DNA from: Betaproteobacteria bacterium
GTDB lineage: Bacteria > Pseudomonadota > Gammaproteobacteria > Burkholderiales > Casimicrobiaceae
DNA: 22,259 nucleotides
NCBI GenBank assembly: GCA_003153335.1
Contig: PLYG01000414.1
Coordinates: 1 to 22,259, forward strand
Direction: 5' to 3'
Shown one piece after another: positions 14,445 to 22,259 of this stretch. Every line of letters begins with the position of its first letter. The first letter of the stretch is position 1. Made by a program: the position numbers and the translations under genes. Below the pieces are notes generated by a model, which saw only the letters and a list, made by a program, of their open reading frames with translations, ran no database searches and was not told the origin of the DNA.

Positions 14445-17400
14445 ATGCGAAGACGGCGCCACCGGCGTCGAATCGTGTATTGTCACGGGATTTCCGCGCA
14501 ACAGAACATCCGTTTGAACGATACCGCATTGAAATCCCTGCAGGTACTTTCCGCCGATGCGCACGCCGTCGCGCGTGCGATGGCGCTATTCTGGACCTGG
14601 CGGGGGCGCACGCCCGTCTATGAATTGTTGCGTCACTTTGGTACGAAGTCAGCCTCGCGCAAGGATTTCACGCAGGAAAACGTCCGGGTTGCGCAACGGG
14701 AACTGGCGTACGCCGGTCTCCTGGTCGAGCAAGACGGGCGGCCGGGCTTTTCGCAATTGAAAGACGAGCTGCGCGTTGCGCTGTATCGCGAACTGCTCGA
14801 CGCCACCCCGATAGGGGCCTTGCGCGAGGCGCTGCATACCGGAGAGCCTTACGATGCGCAGCCGGCGTATGCCCGGCGGCCGCTCTGGGATATCGCCGCC
14901 GCGGTGGCGTTGGTGCGGCTCGAACTCCTGGGGGGAAGCAAGGCCACCAAGCTGGCCGAGATGAAGCTCTGGGTTTCGCGCGCGCATGACTGGGGGACCG
15001 TGCTGCACCAAGCGTGCTTCGAGGCCTTCGACGGGCCGCTGTTCGAGCGCATCACGCTGGAGTGGCGCTGGGATCTTGCCCACTACGCGGTCGCCGCGGT
15101 CTGTCACGGCTGGCGGCTGGACCTGATGCCCGTTTGTCAGTGGGCGCTCGGAAAGATCGAGTCGGAACCGGACGCCATTCCCACACATCTGCGCCTGCAA
15201 CTGGCGGAGTTGCTGTTGCATCGCGGCGAAGGTACGCGCATCGCGTCGGTGCTCGCAGCCAATCACAGCGGCGCGGCCGATGCGTTGCGTGCGGCTGCGC
15301 AGGTGCAACTGGGCCGCTGGCCTGAGGCGCAGGCGGCATTCGAGGCGGCGCTGAAGAAGCGGCAGGTCGAAACCGGAGTGCGCAAGCGCCTGTTGCCGGA
15401 GACCGTGGCCTGGCTCTATCCGCTCGCACTGCTGGCCCAGCAAACCCCCAGGCATCTGGAATTGGCGAAGAAATTCTGCCTGGGGGAGGCGGGCTCCCGC
15501 AAGCCAGAGCCTTACGACCGCTGGGGCATATGGGTTCATGCGATTTCCGTGCGTCTAGGCGATGCTACGCTCGACAAACCTGCCCTGAACCTGTCATCGT
15601 TGCCGAGCCGCTACCTGCAACCCACCGACTTGTGGAAATGTCTACTCCGCGCGTGGCTCGGCGCGGAGACTGTAGGCCAATCGCGCGGCGACCTCGCGGG
15701 GGGCCAGCGCGAAGCAGTGGTCGCCGCGTTGCGGCAACGACTGCAGGCCTGCGGCTTCGCCTGGCTCGATGCACAGTTGGCCGCGGCGGAGGTGGTCTTC
15801 GCGGGAGGCGAAGCGCCGGCGCATTTTTTTGTAGCAGGCGGGTTGGAGAGCTGGCGCACCGTGCTCGCATCGCTGCAAGCGCTGGGTGCCGAGACGTCGG
15901 CGGCCGGAGACGCGAAGGCCACGCGGCTGGTCTGGTCGATACGCCTGAACCGGCAGGGTGGCGTCGAAGACATCGAGCCATGGGAGCAAAAGCGCGGCCA
16001 GCGCGGTTGGAACAAGCCCCAAGCGCTTTCTTTGCCTAAGCTCGCCGGAAACGAGAAGCTGGAACCTTGGGATGCCAAGGTGGCGCGCGCGATCCGGAAG
16101 GATCGGTACCATGCGCGCCGCTACACGCTCGATCGCGCCGCGGCGATCATCGCGCTGATCGGTCACCCGGCGGTGACCTTTGCCGATGCGCCGGAGACGA
16201 TGGTGGACGTGGTCGAAGGCGCGCCCGAACTGGAAGTCGTACGCGAGGGCGACCGCTATGCGATCCGGGTAATGCCGCAGGCGCGCCCCGAACCGGAGGA
16301 GGACCCGTCCGCCTATGGTATCGATGAGGACGAGAAACGCGCGCGACAAGCCTTGCGTTCCATCACCGTGGTGCGCGATTCGCCGCAGCGCTTGCGCGTG
16401 ATTCGCCTGACGCCGGCGCAGCGCCGCGCCGCACAACTGCTGTCGCAACGATTCTCCGTGCCGGCGTCCGCGCAGGCTGAATTGCAGCAGACGCTGCAAT
16501 CGCTGGCCGGGCATTTTCAGATCCAGTCCGATCACGCCGAGGCGGCGCGAGAGATCGAAGCGGAATCGCGGCTGCGCGCGGAGCTCTCGCCAAGCGGGGA
16601 AAGCCTGACCCTGCGGCTGGTGGTGGCCCCGCTGGGGCCGGACGGTCCGCGCCTGATGCCTGGCGCCGGACGGGCGCGCGTGATGGCGGCCGTCAAAGGG
16701 GAAACGGTCGGCGCCCAGCGCGATCTGGCAGCGGAGCGCGCGCATCTCGACGCGGTGCTCGCCGCGTTCGATTTTCTCGATCCACCGGCCCGTGGCGACG
16801 TCTCCTGCGAATGGCTGGTAGACGAACCGGACCATGCGCTCGACATGGTCGAGAAGCTCCCGCAATTGGCTGGCGTGCACGCCGTCGACTGGCCGCGCGG
16901 CAAGCCCGTGCGCGTGATCACGGTCGGCTCCGCTGGCGTCACGCTCAAGGTGCGCACCGAGCGCGACTGGTTCAAGCTGCAGGGACAGGCCCGGCTCGAC
17001 GAAGGGCTGGTGTTCGAACTCGAAGCGCTGGTCGCCGCCGCCGGCAGCGGCAGCCGCTTTGTGCCGATGGGCAAGGGTGTTTACGCCGCGCTCACCCGCG
17101 AGCTGCGCGAAAAGCTCGTGGAGCTTGCCGCGGTGGCGGAGCCGCATGGAGGTGATCTGCGTGTCCCGCAACTCGCGGCCGCCTGGCTTGATGATGTGCT
17201 CGAAGGCGTCACCGCAGAGCGGGATGCCGGCTTTCTCGACAAGGTCGAACGCTTGCGCGACGCGCAAGGTCTGCTGCCCGTGCTGCCGGGCGGCCTGCAG
17301 ACGGAGCTGCGCCCGTACCAGGAAGACGGCTACGTCTGGGCCGCGCGCCTGGCGCAGGCGGGATTCGGCGCATGTCTGGCCGATGACATGGGACTGGGCA

Positions 17401-18686
17401 AGACCATCCAGACTCTCGCCGTGCTGTTGGCGCGGGCCGAGGTCGGTCCGGCATTGGTGGTGGCGCCCACGTCCGTGTGCGGCAACTGGCTGGCCGAGAC
17501 CCGGCGGTTCGCACCGACCCTCAATGCGCTCATCTTCGGCGACGGCGATCGCGCGGCGCTGATCGACGCTGCCGGCCCGCGCGACGTCATCATTGTTTCG
17601 TACACGCTGATGCAGCAGTCGCAAGAGGCCTTTGCCGCAAAGACGTGGCATACGCTGGTGGCGGACGAAGCGCAGGCGGTCAAGAATGCCGCCGCCAAGC
17701 GTTCGCTCGCGCTCTTCGACTTGCACGCCGACTTTCGCATCGCCCTGTCCGGCACGCCGATCGAAAACCGGCTGGCCGAGTTGTGGTCGATCATGCGCTT
17801 TTGCAATCCCGGCCTGCTGGGCACGATCACCCGCTTCAACGAGCGCTTTGCCGCACCCATCGAGCGCAATCGCGACCGCGATGCGCAGCGGATGCTGCGC
17901 CGGCTGATCGCGCCCTTTGTGTTGCGCCGGACCAAGTCCGAGGTGTTGCAGGACTTGCCGCCGCGCACCGAGCTGGTCCTGACGATCACGCCGGAACCCG
18001 CGGAGGCAGCGCACTACGAAGCCCTGCGCCGCGCTGCGGTGGCCACGGCGGAAACTGCTGCAGCCAGCGAGCAGGGCGGCCAGGCGCATCTGCACATCCT
18101 CGCCCAGCTCACCAGATTGCGCCGCGCCGCATGCGATCCGCGTCTCACGAGCCCGAACCTGGGTATCGTCGGGGCCAAGGTGCGTGCGTTCGCCGAGCTC
18201 GCCGCCGAGCTGGTCGCCAACGGCCACAAGGCGCTGGTGTTCAGCCAGTTCGTCGACTTCCTGACCATTCTGCGCGCGCCGCTCGACGAAGCCGGCATTC
18301 GCTATCAGTATCTCGACGGTGCGACGCCGGCCGAAGAACGCACGCGGCGCGTCGCCGCGTTTCAGTCCGGCGATGGCGACCTGTTCCTGATCAGCCTCAA
18401 GGCCGGCGGCTACGGCCTCAACCTGACCGCCGCCGACTATGTGGTCATCACCGATCCGTGGTGGAATCCGGCGGCCGAGGATCAGGCGATGGGCCGCGCC
18501 CACCGGATCGGCCAACTGCGGCCGGTGACCGTTTACCGGCTGGTGGGCAAGGGCACGCTGGAAGAGCGCATCGTCGAACTGCACCACGACAAGCGCGCAC
18601 TGGCCGAAGGCGTGCTGGCCGAGAGTGGCGAGAGCGCGGTGCTGCCGTCCACCGCGGAATTGATTTCCCTGATGCGCGGGTCGTAA
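14445..18686 (+). CDS. SNF2-family DEAD/DEAH-box ATPase with large N-terminal extension
   Basis: An about 1400-aa protein. Residues 950-1413 form a Swi2/Snf2 two-lobed ATPase: LRPYQEDGYVW, motif I DDMGLGKT (980-987), motif Ia VVAPTSVCGNW, motif II DEAQ (1074-1077), motif III LSGTPIENRLAELWS, then IAPFVLRRTKSEV, motif IV ALVFSQFVDFL, motif V ISLKAGGYGLNLTAADYV and motif VI QAMGRAHRIGQ (1347-1357). Such proteins translocate on duplex DNA to remodel bound proteins. Residues 1-940 match no family I know. The first part is helical and reminiscent of TPR-like packing; I see no SWIM zinc finger or nuclease motif. The start is uncertain: ATG 14445 gives an odd Arg-rich opening, GTG 14475 is possible, and neither has a good ribosome site. 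No helper gene of a known defence system adjoins it. Confidence 0.88.
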   Translation: MRRRRHRRRIVYCHGISAQQNIRLNDTALKSLQVLSADAHAVARAMALFWTWRGRTPVYELLRHFGTKSASRKDFTQENVRVAQRELAYAGLLVEQDGRPGFSQLKDELRVALYRELLDATPIGALREALHTGEPYDAQPAYARRPLWDIAAAVALVRLELLGGSKATKLAEMKLWVSRAHDWGTVLHQACFEAFDGPLFERITLEWRWDLAHYAVAAVCHGWRLDLMPVCQWALGKIESEPDAIPTHLRLQLAELLLHRGEGTRIASVLAANHSGAADALRAAAQVQLGRWPEAQAAFEAALKKRQVETGVRKRLLPETVAWLYPLALLAQQTPRHLELAKKFCLGEAGSRKPEPYDRWGIWVHAISVRLGDATLDKPALNLSSLPSRYLQPTDLWKCLLRAWLGAETVGQSRGDLAGGQREAVVAALRQRLQACGFAWLDAQLAAAEVVFAGGEAPAHFFVAGGLESWRTVLASLQALGAETSAAGDAKATRLVWSIRLNRQGGVEDIEPWEQKRGQRGWNKPQALSLPKLAGNEKLEPWDAKVARAIRKDRYHARRYTLDRAAAIIALIGHPAVTFADAPETMVDVVEGAPELEVVREGDRYAIRVMPQARPEPEEDPSAYGIDEDEKRARQALRSITVVRDSPQRLRVIRLTPAQRRAAQLLSQRFSVPASAQAELQQTLQSLAGHFQIQSDHAEAAREIEAESRLRAELSPSGESLTLRLVVAPLGPDGPRLMPGAGRARVMAAVKGETVGAQRDLAAERAHLDAVLAAFDFLDPPARGDVSCEWLVDEPDHALDMVEKLPQLAGVHAVDWPRGKPVRVITVGSAGVTLKVRTERDWFKLQGQARLDEGLVFELEALVAAAGSGSRFVPMGKGVYAALTRELREKLVELAAVAEPHGGDLRVPQLAAAWLDDVLEGVTAERDAGFLDKVERLRDAQGLLPVLPGGLQTELRPYQEDGYVWAARLAQAGFGACLADDMGLGKTIQTLAVLLARAEVGPALVVAPTSVCGNWLAETRRFAPTLNALIFGDGDRAALIDAAGPRDVIIVSYTLMQQSQEAFAAKTWHTLVADEAQAVKNAAAKRSLALFDLHADFRIALSGTPIENRLAELWSIMRFCNPGLLGTITRFNERFAAPIERNRDRDAQRMLRRLIAPFVLRRTKSEVLQDLPPRTELVLTITPEPAEAAHYEALRRAAVATAETAAASEQGGQAHLHILAQLTRLRRAACDPRLTSPNLGIVGAKVRAFAELAAELVANGHKALVFSQFVDFLTILRAPLDEAGIRYQYLDGATPAEERTRRVAAFQSGDGDLFLISLKAGGYGLNLTAADYVVITDPWWNPAAEDQAMGRAHRIGQLRPVTVYRLVGKGTLEERIVELHHDKRALAEGVLAESGESAVLPSTAELISLMRGS

Positions 18687-18690
18687 ACTG

Positions 18691-19404
18691 TCACCCGGTC
18701 AGCCATGCCGCGAACCGCGCCCATTGCGGTGTGCCCGCCACCAGAAAACGGGCGACTTGCGACCCGATGATGAGCAGCATGCCCCACCCGAACGCCGGGT
18801 GCAGTCTTCGATTCTTCACGGTATCGAAGGCCACGCAGCCGACGATGCACAGGTCAGTCAGACCAAAAAACAGGGGCAGGCCCCCAGCCGCAATGAAGTC
18901 GAGCGGGATGCGCGCGATCGCAGCAGTCAGGATGCTCAGAGTCGAGAGCAACATGAACCGCCTGTGAAAATCACTGCGGCGCCACATAAGCAGACCGGCG
19001 CCAACCAGGATCGGAAACACCAGCACGTCGCCCAGCGGTATCGCCAGGAACACGAGCGGCGGCGGACCCGGGGTGACGCCGAGTCTGGCTGCGGTGATGG
19101 CGGTGACGACGCCCACGCCCACGACCAGCGCTGCGACAACGGCGGCGGCCACGCCGACGCGGCGATGCAGTGCGGTGCGGCCGGTGGCGACCAGACTGAT
19201 CTGCAGCAGAAAAATCGCGATCCAGAGCGTCATTACGAATCCGTGCAAGTGCACCAGTCCGGTCAACGCCGGGCCTCCAAACGCGCCCTTCAGATAATAG
19301 GTGCGCGCGAATCCGGCAAAGACGATGACGACCACGGCCATCGCAGCCAGGATGTACAAGCGGAGGTCGACCCCGCTGCGCAGCGCTCTTGAATTCATAC
19401 CCAT
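18691..19404 (-). CDS. Multi-span inner-membrane protein of unknown function
   Basis: A 237-aa protein with about seven hydrophobic helices. Histidines lie at helix edges: LVHLHGFVMTLWIAIFLLQ (about 47-65), ALHRRVGVAAA and DFHRRFMLLSTLS. Spaced His pairs in helices are seen in DUF2306/DUF420-like and cytochrome b561-like proteins, so haem or metal binding is conceivable but not shown. GGGGAG about 7 nt before the ATG supports the start. It ends 4 nt from the SNF2 stop on the other strand, leaving no room for a separate terminator, so the convergent transcripts probably overlap. Confidence 0.75.
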   Translation of the reverse strand: MGMNSRALRSGVDLRLYILAAMAVVVIVFAGFARTYYLKGAFGGPALTGLVHLHGFVMTLWIAIFLLQISLVATGRTALHRRVGVAAAVVAALVVGVGVVTAITAARLGVTPGPPPLVFLAIPLGDVLVFPILVGAGLLMWRRSDFHRRFMLLSTLSILTAAIARIPLDFIAAGGLPLFFGLTDLCIVGCVAFDTVKNRRLHPAFGWGMLLIIGSQVARFLVAGTPQWARFAAWLTG

Positions 19405-19547
19405 CGCTGTCTCCCCGTATTGTGATGTCCGTCAGTCTGGCGAAATTGTGAAAAGAGTGTAACCATGCTTGCATTATGCCGCAACCAAACAGCGCAGACC
19501 GTTGGATGGGTCCAATTGAAAAGGATGGAACAACGCGGTCGACTTGC

Positions 19548-19568
19548 GGCAGAATGCGCTCTTCTGCC
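19548..19568 (+). promoter_or_regulatory. Hairpin before the racemase-like gene
   Basis: GGCAGAA at 19548-19554 and TTCTGCC at 19562-19568 form a perfect 7-bp stem around 7 nt, immediately before the AGGGGA ribosome site of the gene at 19581. It may be an operator palindrome or a leader hairpin affecting initiation; the sequence does not decide between them. Confidence 0.35.
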
Positions 19569-19580
19569 AGGGGACCCTAA

Positions 19581-20675
19581 ATGAAAACCAACCATCTCAC
19601 GATTCGCTCGCTGGTCGTTCGCCCCGTCGCCGTACCGATGCGCCTGCCGCTGCAGACCAGCACCGGCGCGGTGAGCATTGCACCGCTGGTGCTGATCGAC
19701 CTTGAAACTTCGGCGGGCATTACCGGCCGGTCCTATTTGTTTGCGGTGACCCGTGCAAACCTGAAGCCCATCGTAGCGCTGGTCGAGGCGATGGGCGAGT
19801 TGCTAGTCGGTGATCCAGTCGCGCCGTTCGATATCGAGAAAAAACTGCGCCAGAAATACACGCTGCTGGGTGTGCATAACATGGTGCTGTTTGCGATGTC
19901 CGGCGTCGACATGGCGGCGTGGGATGCCTACGCGCAAAGCCTGGGCCAGCCGCTGGTCCGCGTGCTGGGCGGAACACCGCGCCCGGTGCGCGCCTACAAC
20001 AGCAAGGGGCTCGGCATCATGCCGCTGAAAGCCCTGGCCAAGGAGGCGGAAGCGCTGGTCAAGGAAGGCTTTTCGGCGGTGAAGCTGCGCCTGGGCCGGC
20101 CCGCTGCGCAAGACGACAACGCGGCATTGCGCGCAGTGAAAAAGGCCATCGGGCCCGCGATTACGCTGATGTGCGACTTCAACCAGGCGCTCAGCGTCAA
20201 CGAAGCGATCCGGCGCGGCCACATGCTCGACGACGAAGGGGGGCTTTACTGGATCGAGGAGCCGACGCGGGCCGACGATTTCGAGGGCAACGGGCGCATC
20301 GCCGATGAACTGCTGACTCCCGTGCAGATCGGCGAAAACTTCATGGGGCCGGAGCAGATGGCGCAGGCGCTGGCTGCCGGCGCCTGCGACTTCGTGATGC
20401 CCGACGCGCAGCGCATAGGCGGCGTGACCGGCTGGATGCGCGCCGCGGCCCTGGCGCAAGGTGCGGGGCTGGAGGTGTCGTCGCACCTGTTTCCGGAAGT
20501 GAGTTGCCATCTGCTCGCGGTGACGCCCACCTGCCACTGGCTGGAGTATGTCGACTGGGCCACCCCGATTCTCGCGGAACCGCTGGTGATCAAGGACAGC
20601 CACGTGCTGATCCCCACGGCGCCCGGCACCGGCATCCGGTGGGACGAAAAGGCTGTGAAGAAATATTCTTTGTAG
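19581..20675 (+). CDS. Mandelate racemase/muconate lactonizing enzyme-family protein, mandelate-racemase subgroup
   Basis: A 364-aa enolase-superfamily enzyme aligning closely with Pseudomonas mandelate racemase from memory (TSTGAVSIAPLVLIDLETSAG, SYLFAVT, CDFNQALSV, SSHLFPEVSCHLLAVTPTCHWLE). Mg2+ ligands are D199, E226 and E252. The His-Asp dyad is H302 with D275, and the electrophilic Glu is E322. At the KxK motif it has K168-Leu-R170: the Lys equivalent to the S-specific base K166 is Arg. A simple mandelate racemase is therefore unlikely, and dehydration or epimerisation of another 2-hydroxy acid relying on His302 is plausible. AGGGGA precedes the ATG. It diverges from the membrane-protein gene, with a 176-nt shared upstream region. 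Confidence 0.9.
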   Translation: MKTNHLTIRSLVVRPVAVPMRLPLQTSTGAVSIAPLVLIDLETSAGITGRSYLFAVTRANLKPIVALVEAMGELLVGDPVAPFDIEKKLRQKYTLLGVHNMVLFAMSGVDMAAWDAYAQSLGQPLVRVLGGTPRPVRAYNSKGLGIMPLKALAKEAEALVKEGFSAVKLRLGRPAAQDDNAALRAVKKAIGPAITLMCDFNQALSVNEAIRRGHMLDDEGGLYWIEEPTRADDFEGNGRIADELLTPVQIGENFMGPEQMAQALAAGACDFVMPDAQRIGGVTGWMRAAALAQGAGLEVSSHLFPEVSCHLLAVTPTCHWLEYVDWATPILAEPLVIKDSHVLIPTAPGTGIRWDEKAVKKYSL

Positions 20676-20804
20676 CGCAAGTTCCGGCGAGACTTGCCGG
20701 TCGCGATTGGCGGTATCGATGCGACACGCGTCCGGGCAATGATGCGCCGCGGAGTTGGATCGGTTGCCGTCGTGCGTGCCATCGACGCGGTGGAAGAGCA
20801 GCCA
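20676..20804 (+). pseudogene. Apparent C-terminal remnant of a thiamine-phosphate synthase (ThiE/TenI) gene
   Basis: Directly after the racemase-like stop, in the same frame, the DNA reads RKFRRDLPVAIGGIDATRVR and then AMMRRGVGSVAVVRAIDAVE. The pattern LPVxAIGGI...(A/V)xxxGxxxVAVVxAI is the phosphate-binding C-terminal part of ThiE/TenI TIM barrels. No start codon with a ribosome site and no N-terminal two thirds are present, and the frame then runs into the toxin gene region. The identification comes from motif recall and needs a profile search. Confidence 0.5.
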
Positions 20805-20832
20805 TTGTTACTACACGCCAGACCCATGGCCT

Positions 20833-21342
20833 CTACTCTGCCCGTTTCGGCCTGCCCCGAGGCGGATGGCTCAGCGCCACGATGGGCGGTACTGCATACG
20901 CAGCAATCGGCTCGTTGAGCATGAACGTGAATGGACTGCGCACGGTAACACCGCCATAGGCGCCGCCATCCTGAAGGTCTTCGGATAACAGCACGGTGCA
21001 ATTCTGCAGTTGCGCCGCGGCAACGATCAGGCTGTCCCACCAACCGAGGCGGTGGCGTTGCTCGATCTCACGAGCGCGTCGGATGAGCGCCGCGTCGATG
21101 GGCTGCGGGCGCCACGACAAAAACGCCTGGGCGTCGTCCCAGGCGTCCCCCTGCTTGAGTCCTGGCTCCAACTTGCGCGTAACGGTGACGTAGTATTCGG
21201 ACAGGACTTGCATGCTCGTGCGCCCCGTTTGTTCGTGCCACAAGCGCGCGATCCAGTCCGCCGCGAGCGGTTGCTTTGTCAGTTCGCGCGCATCGCGCGC
21301 ATAGACCAAAACGTTGGTATCAACGAAGACGAGCGCGGTCAT
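20833..21342 (-). CDS. PIN-domain toxin (VapC-like ribonuclease)
   Basis: A 169-aa PIN protein. Acidic active-site residues are visible: D8 in FVDTNVLVY, E49 in QVLSEYY, D103 in GWWDSLIVAAA, and D122/D125 in LLSEDLQDG. PIN toxins are Mg2+-dependent ribonucleases that cleave tRNA or rRNA. The domain normally ends near TVRSPF (residue 139); the remaining 30 residues (NEPIAAYAVPPIVALSHPP...) look like read-through into foreign sequence at the boundary with the ThiE remnant. The start overlaps the antitoxin gene by 23 nt, so the two are coupled. Confidence 0.85.
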   Translation of the reverse strand: MTALVFVDTNVLVYARDARELTKQPLAADWIARLWHEQTGRTSMQVLSEYYVTVTRKLEPGLKQGDAWDDAQAFLSWRPQPIDAALIRRAREIEQRHRLGWWDSLIVAAAQLQNCTVLLSEDLQDGGAYGGVTVRSPFTFMLNEPIAAYAVPPIVALSHPPRGRPKRAE

Positions 21343-21562
21343 GTAGCTCTTCCCGGCTCGGATAACGCCTTCCAGCGCGCCCCAGCTTCACCGGTGGCCT
21401 GGCGAGATAAGCGCGCATCGCGCGATCGTATTCAGCGAGCTCGCCCATGCGTGCTGCCAGCATTTCGCCAACCAGGCGCGACAGGCTCATGTTGTGTTCG
21501 GCCGCATAGACGCGTGCCCAAATTGCCGTTTTCTCGTCGAGGGTGATGGTGACATTCTTCAT
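21320..21562 (-). CDS. Ribbon-helix-helix antitoxin of the PIN toxin
   Basis: An 80-aa protein. The N-terminal 45 residues form a ribbon-helix-helix DNA-binding domain (strand MKNVTITLDEKT, helix AIWARVYAAEHNM, helix SLSRLVGEMLAARM). The basic C-terminal tail (YLARPPVKLGRAGRRYPSREE) would wrap the toxin. It is expected to neutralise the PIN protein and repress its own promoter. The ribosome site before the ATG is weak. The upstream sequence (21580-21620) is AT-rich with ACAC/GTGT arms suitable for autoregulation. Confidence 0.82.
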   Translation of the reverse strand: MKNVTITLDEKTAIWARVYAAEHNMSLSRLVGEMLAARMGELAEYDRAMRAYLARPPVKLGRAGRRYPSREELHDRARLR

Positions 21563-21727
21563 GTGCGCCGTGAATCATAAAGACACAATATCAGTGTAAC
21601 ACAGATTTCGTGTGATTAATCCCGGAACGTGTCGCCAATCGGTGCGCCGCCCAAAACGGCAATTCCGCGGCGCAAACAATCTGCCGCGCTTTCTCAATTG
21701 CGACCGAATCATTGGCGGAGCATCAAC

Positions 21728-21741
21728 TGATATTGGTATCA
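21728..21741. promoter_or_regulatory. Operator-like palindrome upstream of the IlvD/Edd gene
   Basis: TGATA-ttgg-TATCA is a perfect inverted repeat about 115 nt before the dehydratase start. ATTGGTAT-type half sites are common for GntR/FadR-type regulators of sugar-acid genes. The regulator is not in the window. The rest of 21563-21854 shows no gene. Confidence 0.35.
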
Positions 21742-21854
21742 TTTCGCGCTATCATCGGGCAAAGAATATCAGCGCCACCGAATGCCCGTGCTGGACAGGT
21801 TTCGATTCTCGCGCCTGTTCGCACGACACGTTCCCACATCAGGAGCAAGCACCG

Positions 21855-22259
21855 ATGAGCAACAAGCCGCACAAGAAACCCGAAGACCTTCGCAGCCACA
21901 AGTGGTACGGCGTTAACGACCTCCGCTCGTTCGGCCACCGTTCGCGCACCGCGCAGATGGGCTATCACCGCAGCGACTACGCGCGCAAGCCGGTGATCGC
22001 GATCCTCAACACGTGGAGCGACATCAATCCCTGCCACAGCCACTTCCGGCAGCGCGCCGAGGAAATCAAGCGCGGCATCTGGCAGGCGGGAGGATTCCCG
22101 GTGGAAATGCCCGCGCTCTCGCTGTCCGAGCCGTTCCAAAAACCCACGACCATGCTTTATCGCAATTTGCTGGCGATGGAGGCCGAAGAACTGAGCCGCT
22201 GCCACCCGGTCGACGGCGTCGTGCTGTTGGGCGGCTGCGACAAGACCACGCCCGCGCTG
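21855..22259 (+). CDS. IlvD/Edd-family dehydratase, 3' end outside the window
   Basis: 135 codons are visible, open to the window edge. The protein starts MSNKPHKKPEDLRSHKWYG and has the family blocks PVIAILNTWSDINPCHSHF, PTTMLYRNLLAMEAEEL and VVLLGGCDKTTPA. The Cys in NPCH and in GGCDKTTPA are two of the three iron-sulfur ligands. These enzymes dehydrate dihydroxy acids to 2-keto acids: IlvD in branched-chain amino-acid synthesis, Edd or arabinonate/xylonate dehydratases in sugar-acid breakdown. The long stretch before the first Cys (FGHRSRTAQMGYHRSDYAR) and PALSLSEPFQKP resemble the sugar-acid dehydratase branch more than classical IlvD. AGGAG lies 10 nt before the ATG. Confidence 0.9.
   Translation, partial: MSNKPHKKPEDLRSHKWYGVNDLRSFGHRSRTAQMGYHRSDYARKPVIAILNTWSDINPCHSHFRQRAEEIKRGIWQAGGFPVEMPALSLSEPFQKPTTMLYRNLLAMEAEELSRCHPVDGVVLLGGCDKTTPAL

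Noticed and set aside
15642..18587. 981-codon open frame on the minus strand
   Set aside because: It lies antisense inside the SNF2 gene, whose helicase motifs are all intact on the plus strand. The antisense product is rich in Arg/Gly/His with no motifs, an artefact of GC-rich third codon positions.
14445..19404. SNF2 ATPase plus membrane protein as an anti-phage system
   Set aside because: They are convergently transcribed and share no operon. No nuclease, methyltransferase or other partner of DISARM-like or similar systems is present.
1..22259. tRNA, rRNA, CRISPR array or insertion sequence
   Set aside because: I saw no repeat-spacer pattern, no tRNA-like cloverleaf with CCA context, no rRNA blocks and no transposase motif; short genes could still be missed by eye.

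Overview
The window is GC-rich, densely coded chromosomal DNA. The gene families and layout suggest a betaproteobacterium of Burkholderiales type: a large branched-chain amino-acid-type (Liv) ABC operon, mandelate-racemase-like and IlvD/Edd sugar-acid enzymes, an MFS carrier, and Tat-exported hydrolases. This placement is inferred from gene content only. I saw no rRNA, tRNA, CRISPR array, transposase or phage gene.

Layout. 1-2607: the 3' part of a DHDPS/NAL-family aldolase, then a complete exported M3 oligoendopeptidase. 2608-5478 is a patchwork: a GNAT toxin-like gene missing its N-terminal part, a small minus-strand gene, an ~80 bp fragment of a second M3 peptidase, an intact DpgC-like crotonase-fold gene, and a Tat leader joined to what looks like the last codons of a fumarylacetoacetate-hydrolase gene. 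Two near-identical sigma70-type promoter modules (3603-3650 and 5141-5188) flank the DpgC-like gene. 5479-7538: a Tat-exported alpha/beta hydrolase and a quinone oxidoreductase. 7636-8904 (minus): an MFS carrier.

9263-13902 (minus): a complete Liv-type ABC importer operon in the order substrate-binding protein, LivH, LivM, LivG, LivF. A strong hairpin follows the binding-protein gene, and an AT-rich promoter region with palindromes lies upstream. That upstream region also carries a decayed copy of the 5' end of an MFS gene related to the one at 8904. 14445-18686: a 1.4-kaa SNF2-family ATPase with a large uncharacterised N-terminal half. 18691-19404 (minus): a multi-span membrane protein, tail-to-tail with it. 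19581-20675: a mandelate-racemase-subgroup enolase, followed by an apparent thiamine-phosphate-synthase C-terminal remnant. 20833-21562 (minus): a VapBC-type toxin-antitoxin pair. 21855 to the end: the start of an IlvD/Edd-family dehydratase.

How it fits together. The aldolase, racemase-like enolase and IlvD/Edd dehydratase are families used in hydroxy-acid and sugar-acid catabolism, and the ABC and MFS carriers would bring small acids or amides into the cell. The most unusual aspects are the twin promoter modules, the orphan DpgC-like enzyme, and at least five gene scraps (GNAT, M3 peptidase, Tat leader/FAH, MFS, ThiE) sitting at intact operon borders with no mobile element in sight.
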